Positions 53,257-63,487 of a DNA stretch of 64,000 bases are shown here, piece after piece. Each line of letters starts with the position of its first letter. Position 1 is the stretch's first letter. The translations under genes were made by a program, and so were the position numbers. The stretch is taken from positions 434,001-498,000 of the forward strand of contig NZ_PXYJ01000002.1 in the NCBI RefSeq assembly GCF_003012815.1, written 5' to 3'. The stretch comes from Allosphingosinicella vermicomposti (GTDB taxonomy: Bacteria; Pseudomonadota; Alphaproteobacteria; Sphingomonadales; Sphingomonadaceae). The notes under the pieces were generated by a model. That model was not told the DNA's origin. It was given only the letters and a program-made list of their open reading frames with translations, and made no database searches.

Positions 53257-53333
53257 GCGTCCGTAGCTCAGTTGGATAGAGCACGAGCCTTCTAAGCTTG
53301 GGGCCGCAGGTTCGAATCCTGCCGGGCGCGCCA
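53257..53333 (+). tRNA. tRNA-Arg (anticodon TCT)
   Basis: 77 nt: acceptor GCGTCCG/CGGGCGC with one G-T pair, D-arm GCTCAGTTGGATAGAGC, anticodon loop CTTCTAA, T-arm CAGGTTCGAATCCTG and encoded GCCA. UCU reads AGA/AGG. Confidence 0.97.
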
Positions 53334-53515
53334 TTTCAGGCAGCTCCCCTGTCCGGTTAAATCCCCGGAAGATCACAGATTTTTGAGCCATTCGGGATTG
53401 GTCGCAGCAATTCCGATTTTGTCGATCTCTCTTTGCCGTCGCGTGCATTTCGCCGGACGAACCATCCTGGAACCAGTCCGGATCGTTTCGGGCTCATCAG
53501 GGGTGGATTGTAATT

Positions 53516-55333
53516 GTGACGAGCAACCATTTTGCGCCGCGTTCGGCGATGTTTTCTTTTGCGCGCGCGCGTTCTGCCGCGTGTCTGCTTGCTGGCGTGG
53601 CATTCCTCAATCCAGGTGTCGCTTTGGCGCAGGCCGCGCCGACGCCTCCGCCCGGTGCCCTGCCAAGTCGTGAGCAGGTTCTGCCGCCGGTGCCGCGCAG
53701 CGAGGCGCAATCGTCCGAGGTGCGCGTCGACAGCCGCAAGGCCTTCCGCGAAGTTGCCTGTCCGTTTGAAAATTCCACGGCGCAGGTCGCGATTGGGCAA
53801 GTGCAGTTCACTGGCATCAACGGTGCGCCGCTCGCGCCGGAGCTGGCCAATCTGCTCTCCGGCCTTCGCGCGCAAGGAGGGCCGCAATCGGTTGTGCAGG
53901 TTTGCGACATTCGCGACGAAGCCAACCGCATCCTGATCGACGCGGGCTATGTCGCGTCGGTTCAGATTCCCCCACAGAATATCGATAATGGCGGCGCGCT
54001 GACGCTGACCGTCGTATCCGCCAAGCTGGTCGACGTGAAGGTCGTGGGCGAGGCCGGCGGCCGCTATACGAAGCTGATCGCGGCGCGAGTCGAGCGATTG
54101 AAGAATATCGACCCTTTTAACGAGCGCGAGGCCGAACGCGTTCTCCTGCTTGCTGGCGATGTTCCGGGTCTCGATGTTCAGCTGACGCTTGCGCCTTCCG
54201 GCACGGGCATCGGCGAAGTCGCCGGGACTTTGACGGTCGCCTATCGCCCATATGCGATCGTCGGCAACGTCCAGAATTACAGCAGCAAGGCGATCGGCCG
54301 CGAGACGGCGTTCGTCCGCGCCGAAGCCTATGGCGTGACCGGGATGGCCGACATCACCTATGTCGGCGGTTCGGCGACGCTGGATTTCGAGGAGCAACGG
54401 GTTCTCCAAGTCGGCCATTCTATGGGCATCGATGACGAAGGCACCCGGCTAGAGGGCAGCTTCACTTATGCCTGGTCGCGCCCCGACATTGGCGGGCTGG
54501 ACCTTCGCTCCCGCTCGCTGGCCGTAACACTTGCGGCGTCCTCGCCGCTGCTGCGCACGGTGAATGAGAATGTCACCGTCACCGGTGGCCTGGATTTCAC
54601 CGAACAGCGCACGCGTCTTCACTTCGGCCGCGTCCTGCCGCTCACGCGGGACAAGATACGCGTATTGTTCGGGCGTCTTTCGGGCAACCTTGTCCGGCCT
54701 TCGGTCACGGGCTTCGGCTATGCGCTTTCGGGCGGGATCGAGATCCGCAAGGGATTGGATATCCTCGGCGCGACCGATCGCTTCGACTTCGATAGCTATG
54801 AAGGCGGGTATACGCCTTCTTCGCTCTACGGAAATCCCAATGCGCTGGTTGCCCGCGCCGACCTGGACGGCCAGATCGGGCTCGGCTCGATCTTCAGCCT
54901 CGCGGGCGCGGCGCGCGCGCAGGTGTCCAATGCGCCGCTCCTTAATTACGAAAAGTTCTCGATCGGCACGCTCACCATTGGCCGGGGCTACGATCCGGGC
55001 CTTGCCAGCGCCGACGAAGCGATCGGCCTGCGCGCGGAATTGCGCGGCGCAACCTATCGCGATGCCAATGTCGCGACGGAAGTATTCACCTTCTATGACC
55101 AAGCGTGGCTGTGGAACCATGATCGCTTCGCGCGCAATGGCGCCCTGGCGACGGAGCCGGATCGGAGCTTCGGATCTGTGGGCTTCGGGATGCGAGCTTC
55201 GCTGCCGCAGGGTCTGTTCCTGGAGGGCACCTATGCCCGCCCGCTCGACCGCGCCTTCCCAGGCGACACGCGCCCAGTCGGCGACCGCCTGCTCCTTTCG
55301 CTCACCGCCCAATTCTCGCCAGCTGCACGCTAA
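53516..55333 (+). CDS. Two-partner secretion transporter (TpsB, ShlB/FhaC family)
   Basis: A 605-residue outer-membrane Omp85-superfamily pore that exports its TpsA partner. Signal peptide ends near residue 39 (NPGVALAQA). POTRA domains (about 80-235) contain VQFTGINGAPLAPELANLL and NGGALTLTVVSAKLVDVKVV. The barrel follows, with the conserved loop-6 motif LTIGRGYDPGLASADEAIGL near residue 490. The chain ends FSPAAR rather than with the usual aromatic residue. GTG start. The adhesin gene begins 24 bp after the stop. The gene starts 180 bp after tRNA-Arg. Confidence 0.92.
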   Translation: MTSNHFAPRSAMFSFARARSAACLLAGVAFLNPGVALAQAAPTPPPGALPSREQVLPPVPRSEAQSSEVRVDSRKAFREVACPFENSTAQVAIGQVQFTGINGAPLAPELANLLSGLRAQGGPQSVVQVCDIRDEANRILIDAGYVASVQIPPQNIDNGGALTLTVVSAKLVDVKVVGEAGGRYTKLIAARVERLKNIDPFNEREAERVLLLAGDVPGLDVQLTLAPSGTGIGEVAGTLTVAYRPYAIVGNVQNYSSKAIGRETAFVRAEAYGVTGMADITYVGGSATLDFEEQRVLQVGHSMGIDDEGTRLEGSFTYAWSRPDIGGLDLRSRSLAVTLAASSPLLRTVNENVTVTGGLDFTEQRTRLHFGRVLPLTRDKIRVLFGRLSGNLVRPSVTGFGYALSGGIEIRKGLDILGATDRFDFDSYEGGYTPSSLYGNPNALVARADLDGQIGLGSIFSLAGAARAQVSNAPLLNYEKFSIGTLTIGRGYDPGLASADEAIGLRAELRGATYRDANVATEVFTFYDQAWLWNHDRFARNGALATEPDRSFGSVGFGMRASLPQGLFLEGTYARPLDRAFPGDTRPVGDRLLLSLTAQFSPAAR

Positions 55334-55357
55334 GCCATGCTTTCCGGAGTATATCCC

Positions 55358-58300
55358 ATGACCGCCAACCGCACCGCCCTCCGCCGTCGTCTTGCTTTAT
55401 CCACCGCCCTTTGCGTCGCCGCCTTCGCGGCTGCGCCTGCTGCTGCGCAGGTGATGACAGGATTTGGCACGATAAATTCGACCGTCGGCAACCCGAACCC
55501 ACAGGTTAACGGCAATGTGCTTGACGTTGTTGCGAGCGGTAACGCGATTATCAATTGGAACGACTTCAACGTTTCGAACGGCTACCGGGCAAATTATAGT
55601 CATGCTAATGGTGTCAATGCCCCGAACATCTCGATTTTGAATCGAGTACAAGGCAGCAATATCACCAATATCTTCGGTGAGGTTACGTCGGGAAAGAACG
55701 TTTCCGTCTATATCATTAATCCGAACGGTATCGTGTTCGGATCGTCCGCTAGGGTTAATGTTGGCGCGTTGGTAGCGAGTACACTTAACCTGACCAACGA
55801 TAACGACTTTTTGAATGGTAACAGCGCGTTGCGCTTCACCAGCCCGGTCGGAAGCACCCGGGGCATTGTTGTGGCGCCCGGCGCGGTTCTCAATACGGGA
55901 GGTGGTGGGGATATTGGCGACCTCGTCCTTCTCGCCAATCAGATATCATCTGCAGGAGATCTGACCGCGCAAGGCGATGTGGGCATCGTGGCAGGCGAAG
56001 ACATTACGGTGACGCGAACAGCCAATAGCCCTCTCGCTTTCCGGATCGACCGTGGAACAAGTGTCGCTAACGCGATGACCTTGGGCAGCAATATTACGGG
56101 AAAAAGCGTAATAGCTGGGTTTTTCTCGAAAGCGGGCGTGAATAACGCTCTTCTTAACATCAATGAAGACAGCGTCATTAAGGCAACCGGTGCAGTGGCA
56201 GACTGGAGCGGGGGTGTACATTTGCAAGGCGGCAAAGGATCATCGGCTCGCATCGACGGTCCAAGCGATACCGACAGCCGAAATAGCGTTAGCATCGCGG
56301 TCGGAAGTGGGTCAGAAATAACAGGCAATTTTTATAGCCAATCCACGGGGAATCAGTATCTCCTTGGTAAAATAAATGCCGGCGTTGCAACCATATATGG
56401 AAGTGATCTTGAGATCTCTGATCTTTCGTCAACTTATGCGGTGACGATATATGGCGATACGATCAATATCGGGAGTCTATATGACAATAGTGCCTTTGGG
56501 ACATCTATCCGCTATGATGAGTCTCTTTCTTTCGGCGCTATAGCGTCTAGAGATGACGTTATTATATCAACTCTTTCACCGCAAACTGCACAGAATATTT
56601 CTGGCGGATCTCTAACTGCAAGATTCGGTATTCAGATTGACGTTCCTGGAAGTGTTTCCATCTCTACCATCGATGGTGGAAGCAATAAGGTCCTAATAAA
56701 ATCTGGGTCAAACATCGATATTGATAGCTTGAAAAGCTGGTTATTCGATATGACCGCTGTGGGCGACATGACGATCCGTGGATTAAATGTAGGCTATGGC
56801 TCCCTTGTGGCCAACAACATAAATTTGTCCGGACCAGACGTAGCTGCCACATATAATCTTGAACTGTCTGCTAATAATTTAGTGCAGATTGATACGGACT
56901 TAAGCGCGTCCAGTATATCTATCGATGCCAAGAATGTAACAAGCAAGAAATTGTCCGCTACGGGCACGCTTGATGTATTCGCACGAGATGGAAATGCCAC
57001 GTTGGGGGATTTGTCAGGTAACTCGATTAGTGTCACCACAGGGGGTTCGGGAAATATAACGGTTGGCAATGTTGCAGCTGTCCGCGATTTTACGGCTGCC
57101 GGATCTGGCACCTTTACGGGGGGCCTGATTACGGCGGGCGGGGACGCGGAAGTGGCGGCCTCAAACGTAGCTCTTGCGGGCGACATGACGGCGGCGAGCA
57201 TCTTCCTTGATGGTCAAAATGTTACCGCGCAGAAGCTCACCTCGACCGGCAGCACCGTCGTAGTCCGTGCCTATAATGGCGACGCGAATGTTCAGGGCAT
57301 CGACGCCAAGGGCAGCGCGGCAATCAACACCGGCGGATCAGGCAATGTGGTCGTGACCGGCGACGTCAAGACTGGCGGCGATTTCGGTATAGGCGCAAGT
57401 GGCTCTGCGCGTGTCGATGGCAATGTCGATGTGGGCAATAATTATGACATAACCGCGCTCGCCATTTCGCTTGGCGGCGATGCCGACGCTGAAGTGCAGC
57501 GGGCTGGCAATGCCATCACGCTTAAGTCGACCGTTGGCAGCATCGTCGGCGGCGAGGGGCTGACACTTCAGGCGAACAGGAATCGTGGCCTGGGCGGGAG
57601 GCTCACCATGGACTCGGCAGCCGATATTTTCTTCGCGGACGGAACCACCCAGATCGTGGGTGGAGATGACGGCGACGGATATGGCGGGCTCGCCATCGAA
57701 GGGGGTACGCCTCAGCAATCCATCAAACTCGGCAACGTGCGTGCATACCAGCTTTTCTTCCGGCAATCATCTCTTGCCTCTGTCGTTATAGGTAATGCTG
57801 ACCTTGGGATGGACTTGAACATCAACGCTAGGTCCATTGAGACTGGCAACATCAAGGTATCAGCCGGATCCGTTAATTTGGCGGGTGCCAATAATGGGCT
57901 GGAAATTCACGGTAATGTTTCGGCCAGCGGAAGTGTTTCGCTAGACGGCTATGTTAGTGTCCAAGGCAATATCGCGGCGGGCAGCAACGTTACCGCCACA
58001 GGCTCCAACTTCTATGCTGGCGATGTGCGATCTTCGAACGGAAGTATCTCCATCACCGCAAATGACTCCCTGACGATGGGGAATTTGTTTGCGGCGACGG
58101 ACATCACCTTGGCCGGACCGTCCGCAAGTGGAAGTGGCAACATCAGAATGGGCGGTGCCGAGGCCGGCCGGAATTTGAATGTCAGCCTCGCCGGTGGGGG
58201 TAACGTGGAGATCAGCGGCAATATCAAGGCTGGCGGAAACGTTGATATCAGCTCGCACGGCGGAGTGGAGATGGCGGATGGTACGTCCATCACGGCCAAT

Positions 58301-60601
58301 CAGACCAACGGCAACATCAAAATCTTTGGCCGATATGGAGCCGACTTAGGCGCACTTGATGCACACGATATTTCGCTGTCCACGAGCACAGGCGGCTTGC
58401 TGGCGCTGGGCGGAAATATCAAGGCGGCCACGCTGGACCTCGAAGGCGCGAAGGTGGTGCAGCAGACGGATACGTCGGTTACTCTCGATAAGCTGACCGG
58501 TCGTAATCTGGGATCCGTGAATTTGGAGGGTAGCAACAAGATCAAGGAGATTGGCGACTTCGCCGCTTCCGGTAACTCCTATATCAAAAATATCGGGGAT
58601 GGTTTGCTCGTCTCCGGTGATATTTCGGCGCTCGGTCAGCACATTTTGTTATCAACGGATGGAAATCTGACGCTAGCCGCTGGGAGTTCTGTCTTTGGGC
58701 GTTACGTCCATCTCGGTGCTTTCCAAAATTTCATCAATAATGCCGGCGCAGATGCAGTTGTTGTAGACGGCTATTGGCGCATTTATTCTAATACGCCTGA
58801 AGGGAATGTTTATGGGGGTCTCGACAGTGGTAACACCGCAATCTGGGGCTGGGAAAATAGTGACGCCGTCGGCAGCGGTAGTCATTATGTTTTCAAATAT
58901 CGGCCGACGCTGACCTTCACTTCGATCGATTACGCGAAGACCTATGGAGATGATATCGCCGCTTTACTTGCCGGGCGCTATACAGTGTCGGGCCTCCATG
59001 AAGGCGTTGCAGGCGCGTTCTTGGGCGATACGCTCGCGGACGTGATTTCGGGCAGTCCGCTGCTCACTTCGCTCGGCGCGACGGCGCGGGCTTCCGTTGC
59101 TGGCGGTCCTTACGTCATCGAGATCGGGCAGGGTTCGTTGGTATCGAACGCTGGCTACAAGTTCGCGTTCAACAATGCGGGCCGCGTGACGGTCGCCAAA
59201 AAGGCGCTGACCGCGACCGTCGCCATCAAAGACAAGACCTATGACGGCACGACGCAGGCGACTGGCAGCTTCTCCAGCCTCAACGGCCTAGTGCAGGGCG
59301 ATGTCGTCGAAGTTGGCGGCAAGCTGACCTTCGCCAGCAAGAACGCCGGGACGCAGAAAGTGACGGTCGAAAATCTTGGCCTCGCTGGCGCAGATGCGGG
59401 CAATTATACGGTCACGATCAGCGTGCCCGATCAGCTCTCCGCCACCATCTTCAAGAAGGCGGTATCGGTGCAGGTCGCGGTCGACGACAAAACCTATGAC
59501 GGTACCAAGAACGCCACTGGTCACGCGAGCATCGACGGCAAGATTGCGGGCGACGATCTCACCGCGACCGGCGGCATCTATAGCTTCGGCGACAAGAATG
59601 CGGGGACGGGCAAGCTGGTTACGATCAGCAACATCGTGATCGGCGGCGCCGATGCTGGCAATTACGAGGTGACGATCCCCGCCTCGGTGCTGGCTGACAT
59701 CTTGAAGAAGGCGGTGACGGTCAACGTCTCGGTCGACAACAAGACTTATGATCAGACCACCACCGCCACCGGCCGCATCAACGGCATCGACGGACTTATT
59801 GCGGGCGACGATGTCGAGGCCACTGGTGGAAGCTATGCCTTCGCCGATAAGAATGCCGGCAAGGGCAAGACCGTGAACGTCAGTGGTATCCAGCTTTCGG
59901 GTGACGATCTCGCCAATTACGAGGTGACGATCCCGGCAACGATTTTGGCCGAGATCATGAAGAAGGCCGTCACGGTCAGCATCATTGTCGATGACAAGAC
60001 CTATGACGGCACGACTTCCGCCACCGGTCGGATTGCCGATATGGAAGGGGTGATCGCAGGCGATGACCTTGAAGTCACCGGCGGCACCTTCGCCTTCACC
60101 GACAAGAATGCCGGTCAGGACAAGGCGGCGACGGCCAGCGGCTTCACCTTCGCTGGGGACGATGCGGGCAATTATGAAACCGTGGTGGCACCGGGCGCGA
60201 CAGCGGATATCGCCAAGCGCACGATCGCCATTCGCGCCAATGATGCGACGGGCACGATCTTCTCACCCGCTGGCCTCACCTACACGATCACGAACGGCAG
60301 CCTTGCGCCGGGCGATGCCTTCACCGGCGCCCTTGCGCGGGAGCCGGGCTATACTCCGGGCGAATATGCCATCGGCATCGGCACGCTCAGCCTGTCTCCC
60401 AACTACGACATGACCTTTGAAGGCGGCACCTACACGCTGGAAATCGGGTCGATTCCGTCCTGGGCGCAGGTTCCGGATCTGTATCGGAACTTTGAACTGG
60501 GCGGCCGCGCGGCGGTTCTCCGCAACGAGCCACGTGCCCTCACGTGGGCCGCGGCCTTCGATTGCCAGGGCACGACCCAGCTTAGCGGGCAGTGTCAGTA
60601 A
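55358..60601 (+). CDS. Two-partner secretion adhesin (TpsA, filamentous-haemagglutinin-like)
   Basis: A 1747-residue exported surface protein. Signal peptide about 1-33 (ALSTALCVAAFAAAPAAAQ). The TPS domain (about 35-190) has the recognition motifs SNITNIFGEVTSG and VYIINPNGIVFGSSARVN. A long beta-helical centre (to about 1180) is Asn/Gly/Ser rich and visibly richer in A+T than the flanks. An MBG-type domain with YAKTYGDDIAALL follows. Then come four YDG repeats of 84-85 residues, each opening with a KTYDxTT-like motif (59230, 59485, 59737, 59992), and a last MBG-like module. ATG 55358 with GGAG upstream; ATG 55337 is also in frame. Confidence 0.92.
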   Translation: MTANRTALRRRLALSTALCVAAFAAAPAAAQVMTGFGTINSTVGNPNPQVNGNVLDVVASGNAIINWNDFNVSNGYRANYSHANGVNAPNISILNRVQGSNITNIFGEVTSGKNVSVYIINPNGIVFGSSARVNVGALVASTLNLTNDNDFLNGNSALRFTSPVGSTRGIVVAPGAVLNTGGGGDIGDLVLLANQISSAGDLTAQGDVGIVAGEDITVTRTANSPLAFRIDRGTSVANAMTLGSNITGKSVIAGFFSKAGVNNALLNINEDSVIKATGAVADWSGGVHLQGGKGSSARIDGPSDTDSRNSVSIAVGSGSEITGNFYSQSTGNQYLLGKINAGVATIYGSDLEISDLSSTYAVTIYGDTINIGSLYDNSAFGTSIRYDESLSFGAIASRDDVIISTLSPQTAQNISGGSLTARFGIQIDVPGSVSISTIDGGSNKVLIKSGSNIDIDSLKSWLFDMTAVGDMTIRGLNVGYGSLVANNINLSGPDVAATYNLELSANNLVQIDTDLSASSISIDAKNVTSKKLSATGTLDVFARDGNATLGDLSGNSISVTTGGSGNITVGNVAAVRDFTAAGSGTFTGGLITAGGDAEVAASNVALAGDMTAASIFLDGQNVTAQKLTSTGSTVVVRAYNGDANVQGIDAKGSAAINTGGSGNVVVTGDVKTGGDFGIGASGSARVDGNVDVGNNYDITALAISLGGDADAEVQRAGNAITLKSTVGSIVGGEGLTLQANRNRGLGGRLTMDSAADIFFADGTTQIVGGDDGDGYGGLAIEGGTPQQSIKLGNVRAYQLFFRQSSLASVVIGNADLGMDLNINARSIETGNIKVSAGSVNLAGANNGLEIHGNVSASGSVSLDGYVSVQGNIAAGSNVTATGSNFYAGDVRSSNGSISITANDSLTMGNLFAATDITLAGPSASGSGNIRMGGAEAGRNLNVSLAGGGNVEISGNIKAGGNVDISSHGGVEMADGTSITANQTNGNIKIFGRYGADLGALDAHDISLSTSTGGLLALGGNIKAATLDLEGAKVVQQTDTSVTLDKLTGRNLGSVNLEGSNKIKEIGDFAASGNSYIKNIGDGLLVSGDISALGQHILLSTDGNLTLAAGSSVFGRYVHLGAFQNFINNAGADAVVVDGYWRIYSNTPEGNVYGGLDSGNTAIWGWENSDAVGSGSHYVFKYRPTLTFTSIDYAKTYGDDIAALLAGRYTVSGLHEGVAGAFLGDTLADVISGSPLLTSLGATARASVAGGPYVIEIGQGSLVSNAGYKFAFNNAGRVTVAKKALTATVAIKDKTYDGTTQATGSFSSLNGLVQGDVVEVGGKLTFASKNAGTQKVTVENLGLAGADAGNYTVTISVPDQLSATIFKKAVSVQVAVDDKTYDGTKNATGHASIDGKIAGDDLTATGGIYSFGDKNAGTGKLVTISNIVIGGADAGNYEVTIPASVLADILKKAVTVNVSVDNKTYDQTTTATGRINGIDGLIAGDDVEATGGSYAFADKNAGKGKTVNVSGIQLSGDDLANYEVTIPATILAEIMKKAVTVSIIVDDKTYDGTTSATGRIADMEGVIAGDDLEVTGGTFAFTDKNAGQDKAATASGFTFAGDDAGNYETVVAPGATADIAKRTIAIRANDATGTIFSPAGLTYTITNGSLAPGDAFTGALAREPGYTPGEYAIGIGTLSLSPNYDMTFEGGTYTLEIGSIPSWAQVPDLYRNFELGGRAAVLRNEPRALTWAAAFDCQGTTQLSGQCQ
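59200..60200 (+). repeat. Four tandem YDG repeats in the adhesin C-terminus
   Basis: Four in-frame coding repeats of 252-255 bp, each encoding DDKTYDGTT-like, GDD-, KNAG- and GNYEVTI-like segments. The repeats are similar but not identical, and copies 2-4 are the closest. Confidence 0.88.
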
Positions 60602-60612
60602 GAGACTGGAGT

Positions 60613-60644
60613 GGCTGCCGGACGTATCCGCCGGCAGCCGCTTT
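60613..60644 (+). terminator. Likely terminator after the adhesin gene
   Basis: A 9-bp stem GGCTGCCGG / CCGGCAGCC with a 9-base loop followed by GCTTT. The T run is short, so it is a modest candidate. Confidence 0.55.
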
Positions 60645-60766
60645 AATGCCAATTTATCGAACAAGATGGGCCGTTGCCGCGTCGAACAGGGCGCGGCAAC
60701 GGCTCAAACTTTCTCCCGGCCTTCCCGGGATGGATTTCCTCCCCCGGAACGCGCTAACAAGGCGCC

Positions 60767-61132
60767 ATGAATGATGACATCATCATGTGGGCCCAAGCGC
60801 TGGAGGATTACGCCCGCGACTGGGACGCCACGTTCGAAAACCGGCCGGATTATTTCACGCAGGAATTCTGGTACCTGCTCGTCGGCTGCATGATCGCCAA
60901 CTGGCGTGGCCGACCGATGACGATCAGCGCCGCCTGTCAGGCGATGAAAAGCGGCTCCAACCGCACACGCGAAGAACGGATCAAGCGAGCGGTGGACGAC
61001 GGCTTTCTGGTGAAGGAGCGCACAGCGGACGATGGCCGTGCGACGATCATCAAACCCACGCCGATGCTGGAAGAACGGATGCGGGCCCATCTCGAACGCA
61101 CGCTCGCCGCGGTGCGAGCCGGGTTGAGCTGA
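60767..61132 (+). CDS. MarR-like winged-helix protein
   Basis: A 121-residue protein. The middle part reads MTISAACQAMKSGSNRTREE then RIKRAVDDGFLVKERTADDG and RATIIKPTPMLEERM. This is the recognition helix and wing of a MarR-like winged helix. The protein is shorter than a standard MarR (140-150 residues) because the N-terminal dimer helix is short. Direct target unknown; the TonB receptor that starts 124 bp downstream is the obvious candidate. Confidence 0.78.
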   Translation: MNDDIIMWAQALEDYARDWDATFENRPDYFTQEFWYLLVGCMIANWRGRPMTISAACQAMKSGSNRTREERIKRAVDDGFLVKERTADDGRATIIKPTPMLEERMRAHLERTLAAVRAGLS

Positions 61133-61255
61133 ATAGATCCCGGCAGATTCTGCGGACAATTTCTCCTGCAACTCTTCGCTATTCGCAAGCACGCGCTCAT
61201 GGTGTTCTTTGACGTCACGAGAGCCGCATGAAGCGGATCCGCGGAGGGGTTGTCC

Positions 61256-63487
61256 ATGAAAGAAGCTATTGGCCTTGGTGCCGCCATTTCCCGTTCCAGG
61301 CTGCTGCTCGGAACCTCATTCCTATCCCTGTCCATTCTGATCGGCGCTCCCGCCGCAGCACAAGAGGCTGCGGTCGAGACAACCGCCAATGCGGACGTGG
61401 CCCAAGATGATAGCGGTACGGCAGTCGAGGATATCGTCGTTACCGCCCAGCGCCGCGACGAGCGGCTGCAGGACGTGCCGATTGCTGTTACCGCGCTTTC
61501 CGAAACCGCGCTGCAAAATTTGCAGGCGAGCGACGTAGGCGACCTGGAAGGATCGGTTCCGAACCTCACTATCCATGAAGGTGATGCATCGAACGCCGTC
61601 GTCTACGTGCGCGGCGTCGGTCAGGTCGACAGCCTTGCGTTTGCCGATCCCGGCGTCGGCATTTATATCGACGACGTCTATCTGGGCCGCGCGCAGGGCG
61701 CTTTCCTGTCCGTTTATGATGTCGACCGGATCGAGGTGCTGCGCGGGCCGCAGGGCACGCTTTACGGCCGCAACACTATCGGCGGCGCGGTGAAGTTCGT
61801 ATCCTCGCCGCTCAGCAATGAACTCAACTACCGCGCCGAGGCAACCTACGGTAGCTACGACGAGCTCGAACTGAAGGGCAGCGTGGGCGGCGCCCTCGTC
61901 GATGACGTGCTGCTTGCCAAGGCCGCCATCTCCTACAGCCGCCGCGACGGCTATAGCGACAATGCGTTCGACGGCAGCGACGATGGCGACAAAAACCAGC
62001 TCGCCGGCCGCCTCGCGCTCGAATTCCGGCCGAGCAGCGACGTGCGTTTCCGCCTTAACGTCGATGCGTCGCGCGACCGCCCTGATCATTCGCGCACACC
62101 GGCCCGGGCCACGAGCGTATTTGGCCTTTACCCGGCAACGCTCGACGACCCGTTCGAAGTAGATGCCAATTTCAACGGCCTCAGTGATCTCGACACGTTC
62201 GGCGTCTCCCTGACCGGCGAATGGGATGTTTCGGACGCGCTGACGCTGAAGTCGATCTCCGCCTATCGCGAAATGGATTATGCGACCGAGCTCGATCTCG
62301 ACGCCACGCCGCTCGCCATCTTCGGCACCTATGTGGACGAACAGCAGCACCAGTACAGCCAGGAATTCCAGCTGAATTACAGTGGCGACCGGTTCAACGC
62401 GGTCGCTGGCATTTACTATTTCGACGAGAAAGACGTGACGATCAGCGGCATTTTTGGGCCGGTGATCGAATTTATCAGCGCCTCATTGAACGATCAGCAT
62501 AATCGCAGCGTCGCGGTCTACGGACAGGGCAGCTATGAGCTGACCGACAAGCTCTCGCTAACCGGCGGCCTGCGCTACACTTATGAGAAGAAGGATTTCT
62601 TCCGCACGCAGGAATTCTTCGCGGCGACCGCGCCCTATCCGGTTCCCTATGGCACGGGCGCGGAGGTGACGCGCATCGATACCGATAACAATTGGGACGC
62701 GCTGACGCCGAAGATCGGCATTGATTACAAAGCAAGCGACGACGTGCTTGCTTATGCAAGCGTCAGCCGCGGCTTTAAATCGGGTGGTTTTGATGGCCGC
62801 GCGAACAATGAAGACGGTGCGGTTCCCTACAATCCCGAAACCTTGTGGGCCTATGAAGTGGGCGTGAAGAGCACCTTGCTCGACCGCAAGCTGATCGCCA
62901 ACCTCGCTCTCTTCTGGAACGATTATAAAGACCTTCAGCTTTCGAGCTTCACGGCGGACGAGAATGGCGGCTTCACGGCCTTGTTCACAAACGCCGGCGC
63001 GGCGACGATTCGCGGGGCTGAGCTAGAGCTTCAGGCGCGGCCCGTTCCGGCGCTCAACCTGAACATGACGCTCGGCTACCTCGACGCCCATTATGACGAA
63101 TATATCGGCCCCGGCGGCGTGGACATCAGCGATGAACGTGAACTCGTCAATGCGCCGAAGTGGAGCGCCCGGTTTGGCGCGACCTATGTGTTCGACCTCG
63201 GCAACAATGGCGATCTGACTGCGGGCGCGGACGTCAGCTACCGTTCGAAGACCTATCCCGTTGTGTCGAGCAGCGAAGTGCTGGCGCAAGATAAATATGC
63301 GCTGGTCGATGCCTTCGTGCGCTGGAGCGACAAGGACGATCATTATTACGTCCAGGCCGGTGTCAAGAATCTCACCGACAAGCGTTATCGTGAACAGGGC
63401 TTCGACCTGTCCGACTCGCTTGGCTATCAGCTCGCTTATTACGGCGCGCCGCGGACCTTCCGCGTCACCCTTGGTACGCGCTTCTGA
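61256..63487 (+). CDS. TonB-dependent outer-membrane receptor
   Basis: A 743-residue receptor. Signal peptide about 1-36 (LSILIGAPAAAQ). TonB-box-like DIVVTAQRRDERLQDVPIAV, then the plug with VYVRGVGQVDS and RIEVLRGPQGTLYGRNTIGG. A 22-strand barrel ends in FRVTLGTRF with C-terminal Phe. Motifs in the barrel (YASVSRGFKSGGFDGR, ELELQARPVPALNLNMTLGY, GVKNLTDKRY) are typical of sphingomonad receptors. The ligand is unknown. Start ATG 61256 with GGAGGGG eight bases upstream. It overlaps the esterase start (TGATG). Confidence 0.94.
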   Translation: MKEAIGLGAAISRSRLLLGTSFLSLSILIGAPAAAQEAAVETTANADVAQDDSGTAVEDIVVTAQRRDERLQDVPIAVTALSETALQNLQASDVGDLEGSVPNLTIHEGDASNAVVYVRGVGQVDSLAFADPGVGIYIDDVYLGRAQGAFLSVYDVDRIEVLRGPQGTLYGRNTIGGAVKFVSSPLSNELNYRAEATYGSYDELELKGSVGGALVDDVLLAKAAISYSRRDGYSDNAFDGSDDGDKNQLAGRLALEFRPSSDVRFRLNVDASRDRPDHSRTPARATSVFGLYPATLDDPFEVDANFNGLSDLDTFGVSLTGEWDVSDALTLKSISAYREMDYATELDLDATPLAIFGTYVDEQQHQYSQEFQLNYSGDRFNAVAGIYYFDEKDVTISGIFGPVIEFISASLNDQHNRSVAVYGQGSYELTDKLSLTGGLRYTYEKKDFFRTQEFFAATAPYPVPYGTGAEVTRIDTDNNWDALTPKIGIDYKASDDVLAYASVSRGFKSGGFDGRANNEDGAVPYNPETLWAYEVGVKSTLLDRKLIANLALFWNDYKDLQLSSFTADENGGFTALFTNAGAATIRGAELELQARPVPALNLNMTLGYLDAHYDEYIGPGGVDISDERELVNAPKWSARFGATYVFDLGNNGDLTAGADVSYRSKTYPVVSSSEVLAQDKYALVDAFVRWSDKDDHYYVQAGVKNLTDKRYREQGFDLSDSLGYQLAYYGAPRTFRVTLGTRF

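Noticed and set aside
53257-53333. tRNA-Arg 3' end as an attachment site of an integrated island
   Set aside because: No second copy of the tRNA end and no integrase are visible within the window. Only the position and the AT-rich adhesin core hint at it.
55337-55357. ATG at 55337 as start of the adhesin
   Set aside because: It adds seven residues before a normal signal peptide. The ATG at 55358 has a GGAG site at good distance, so the shorter form is preferred, though not proven.
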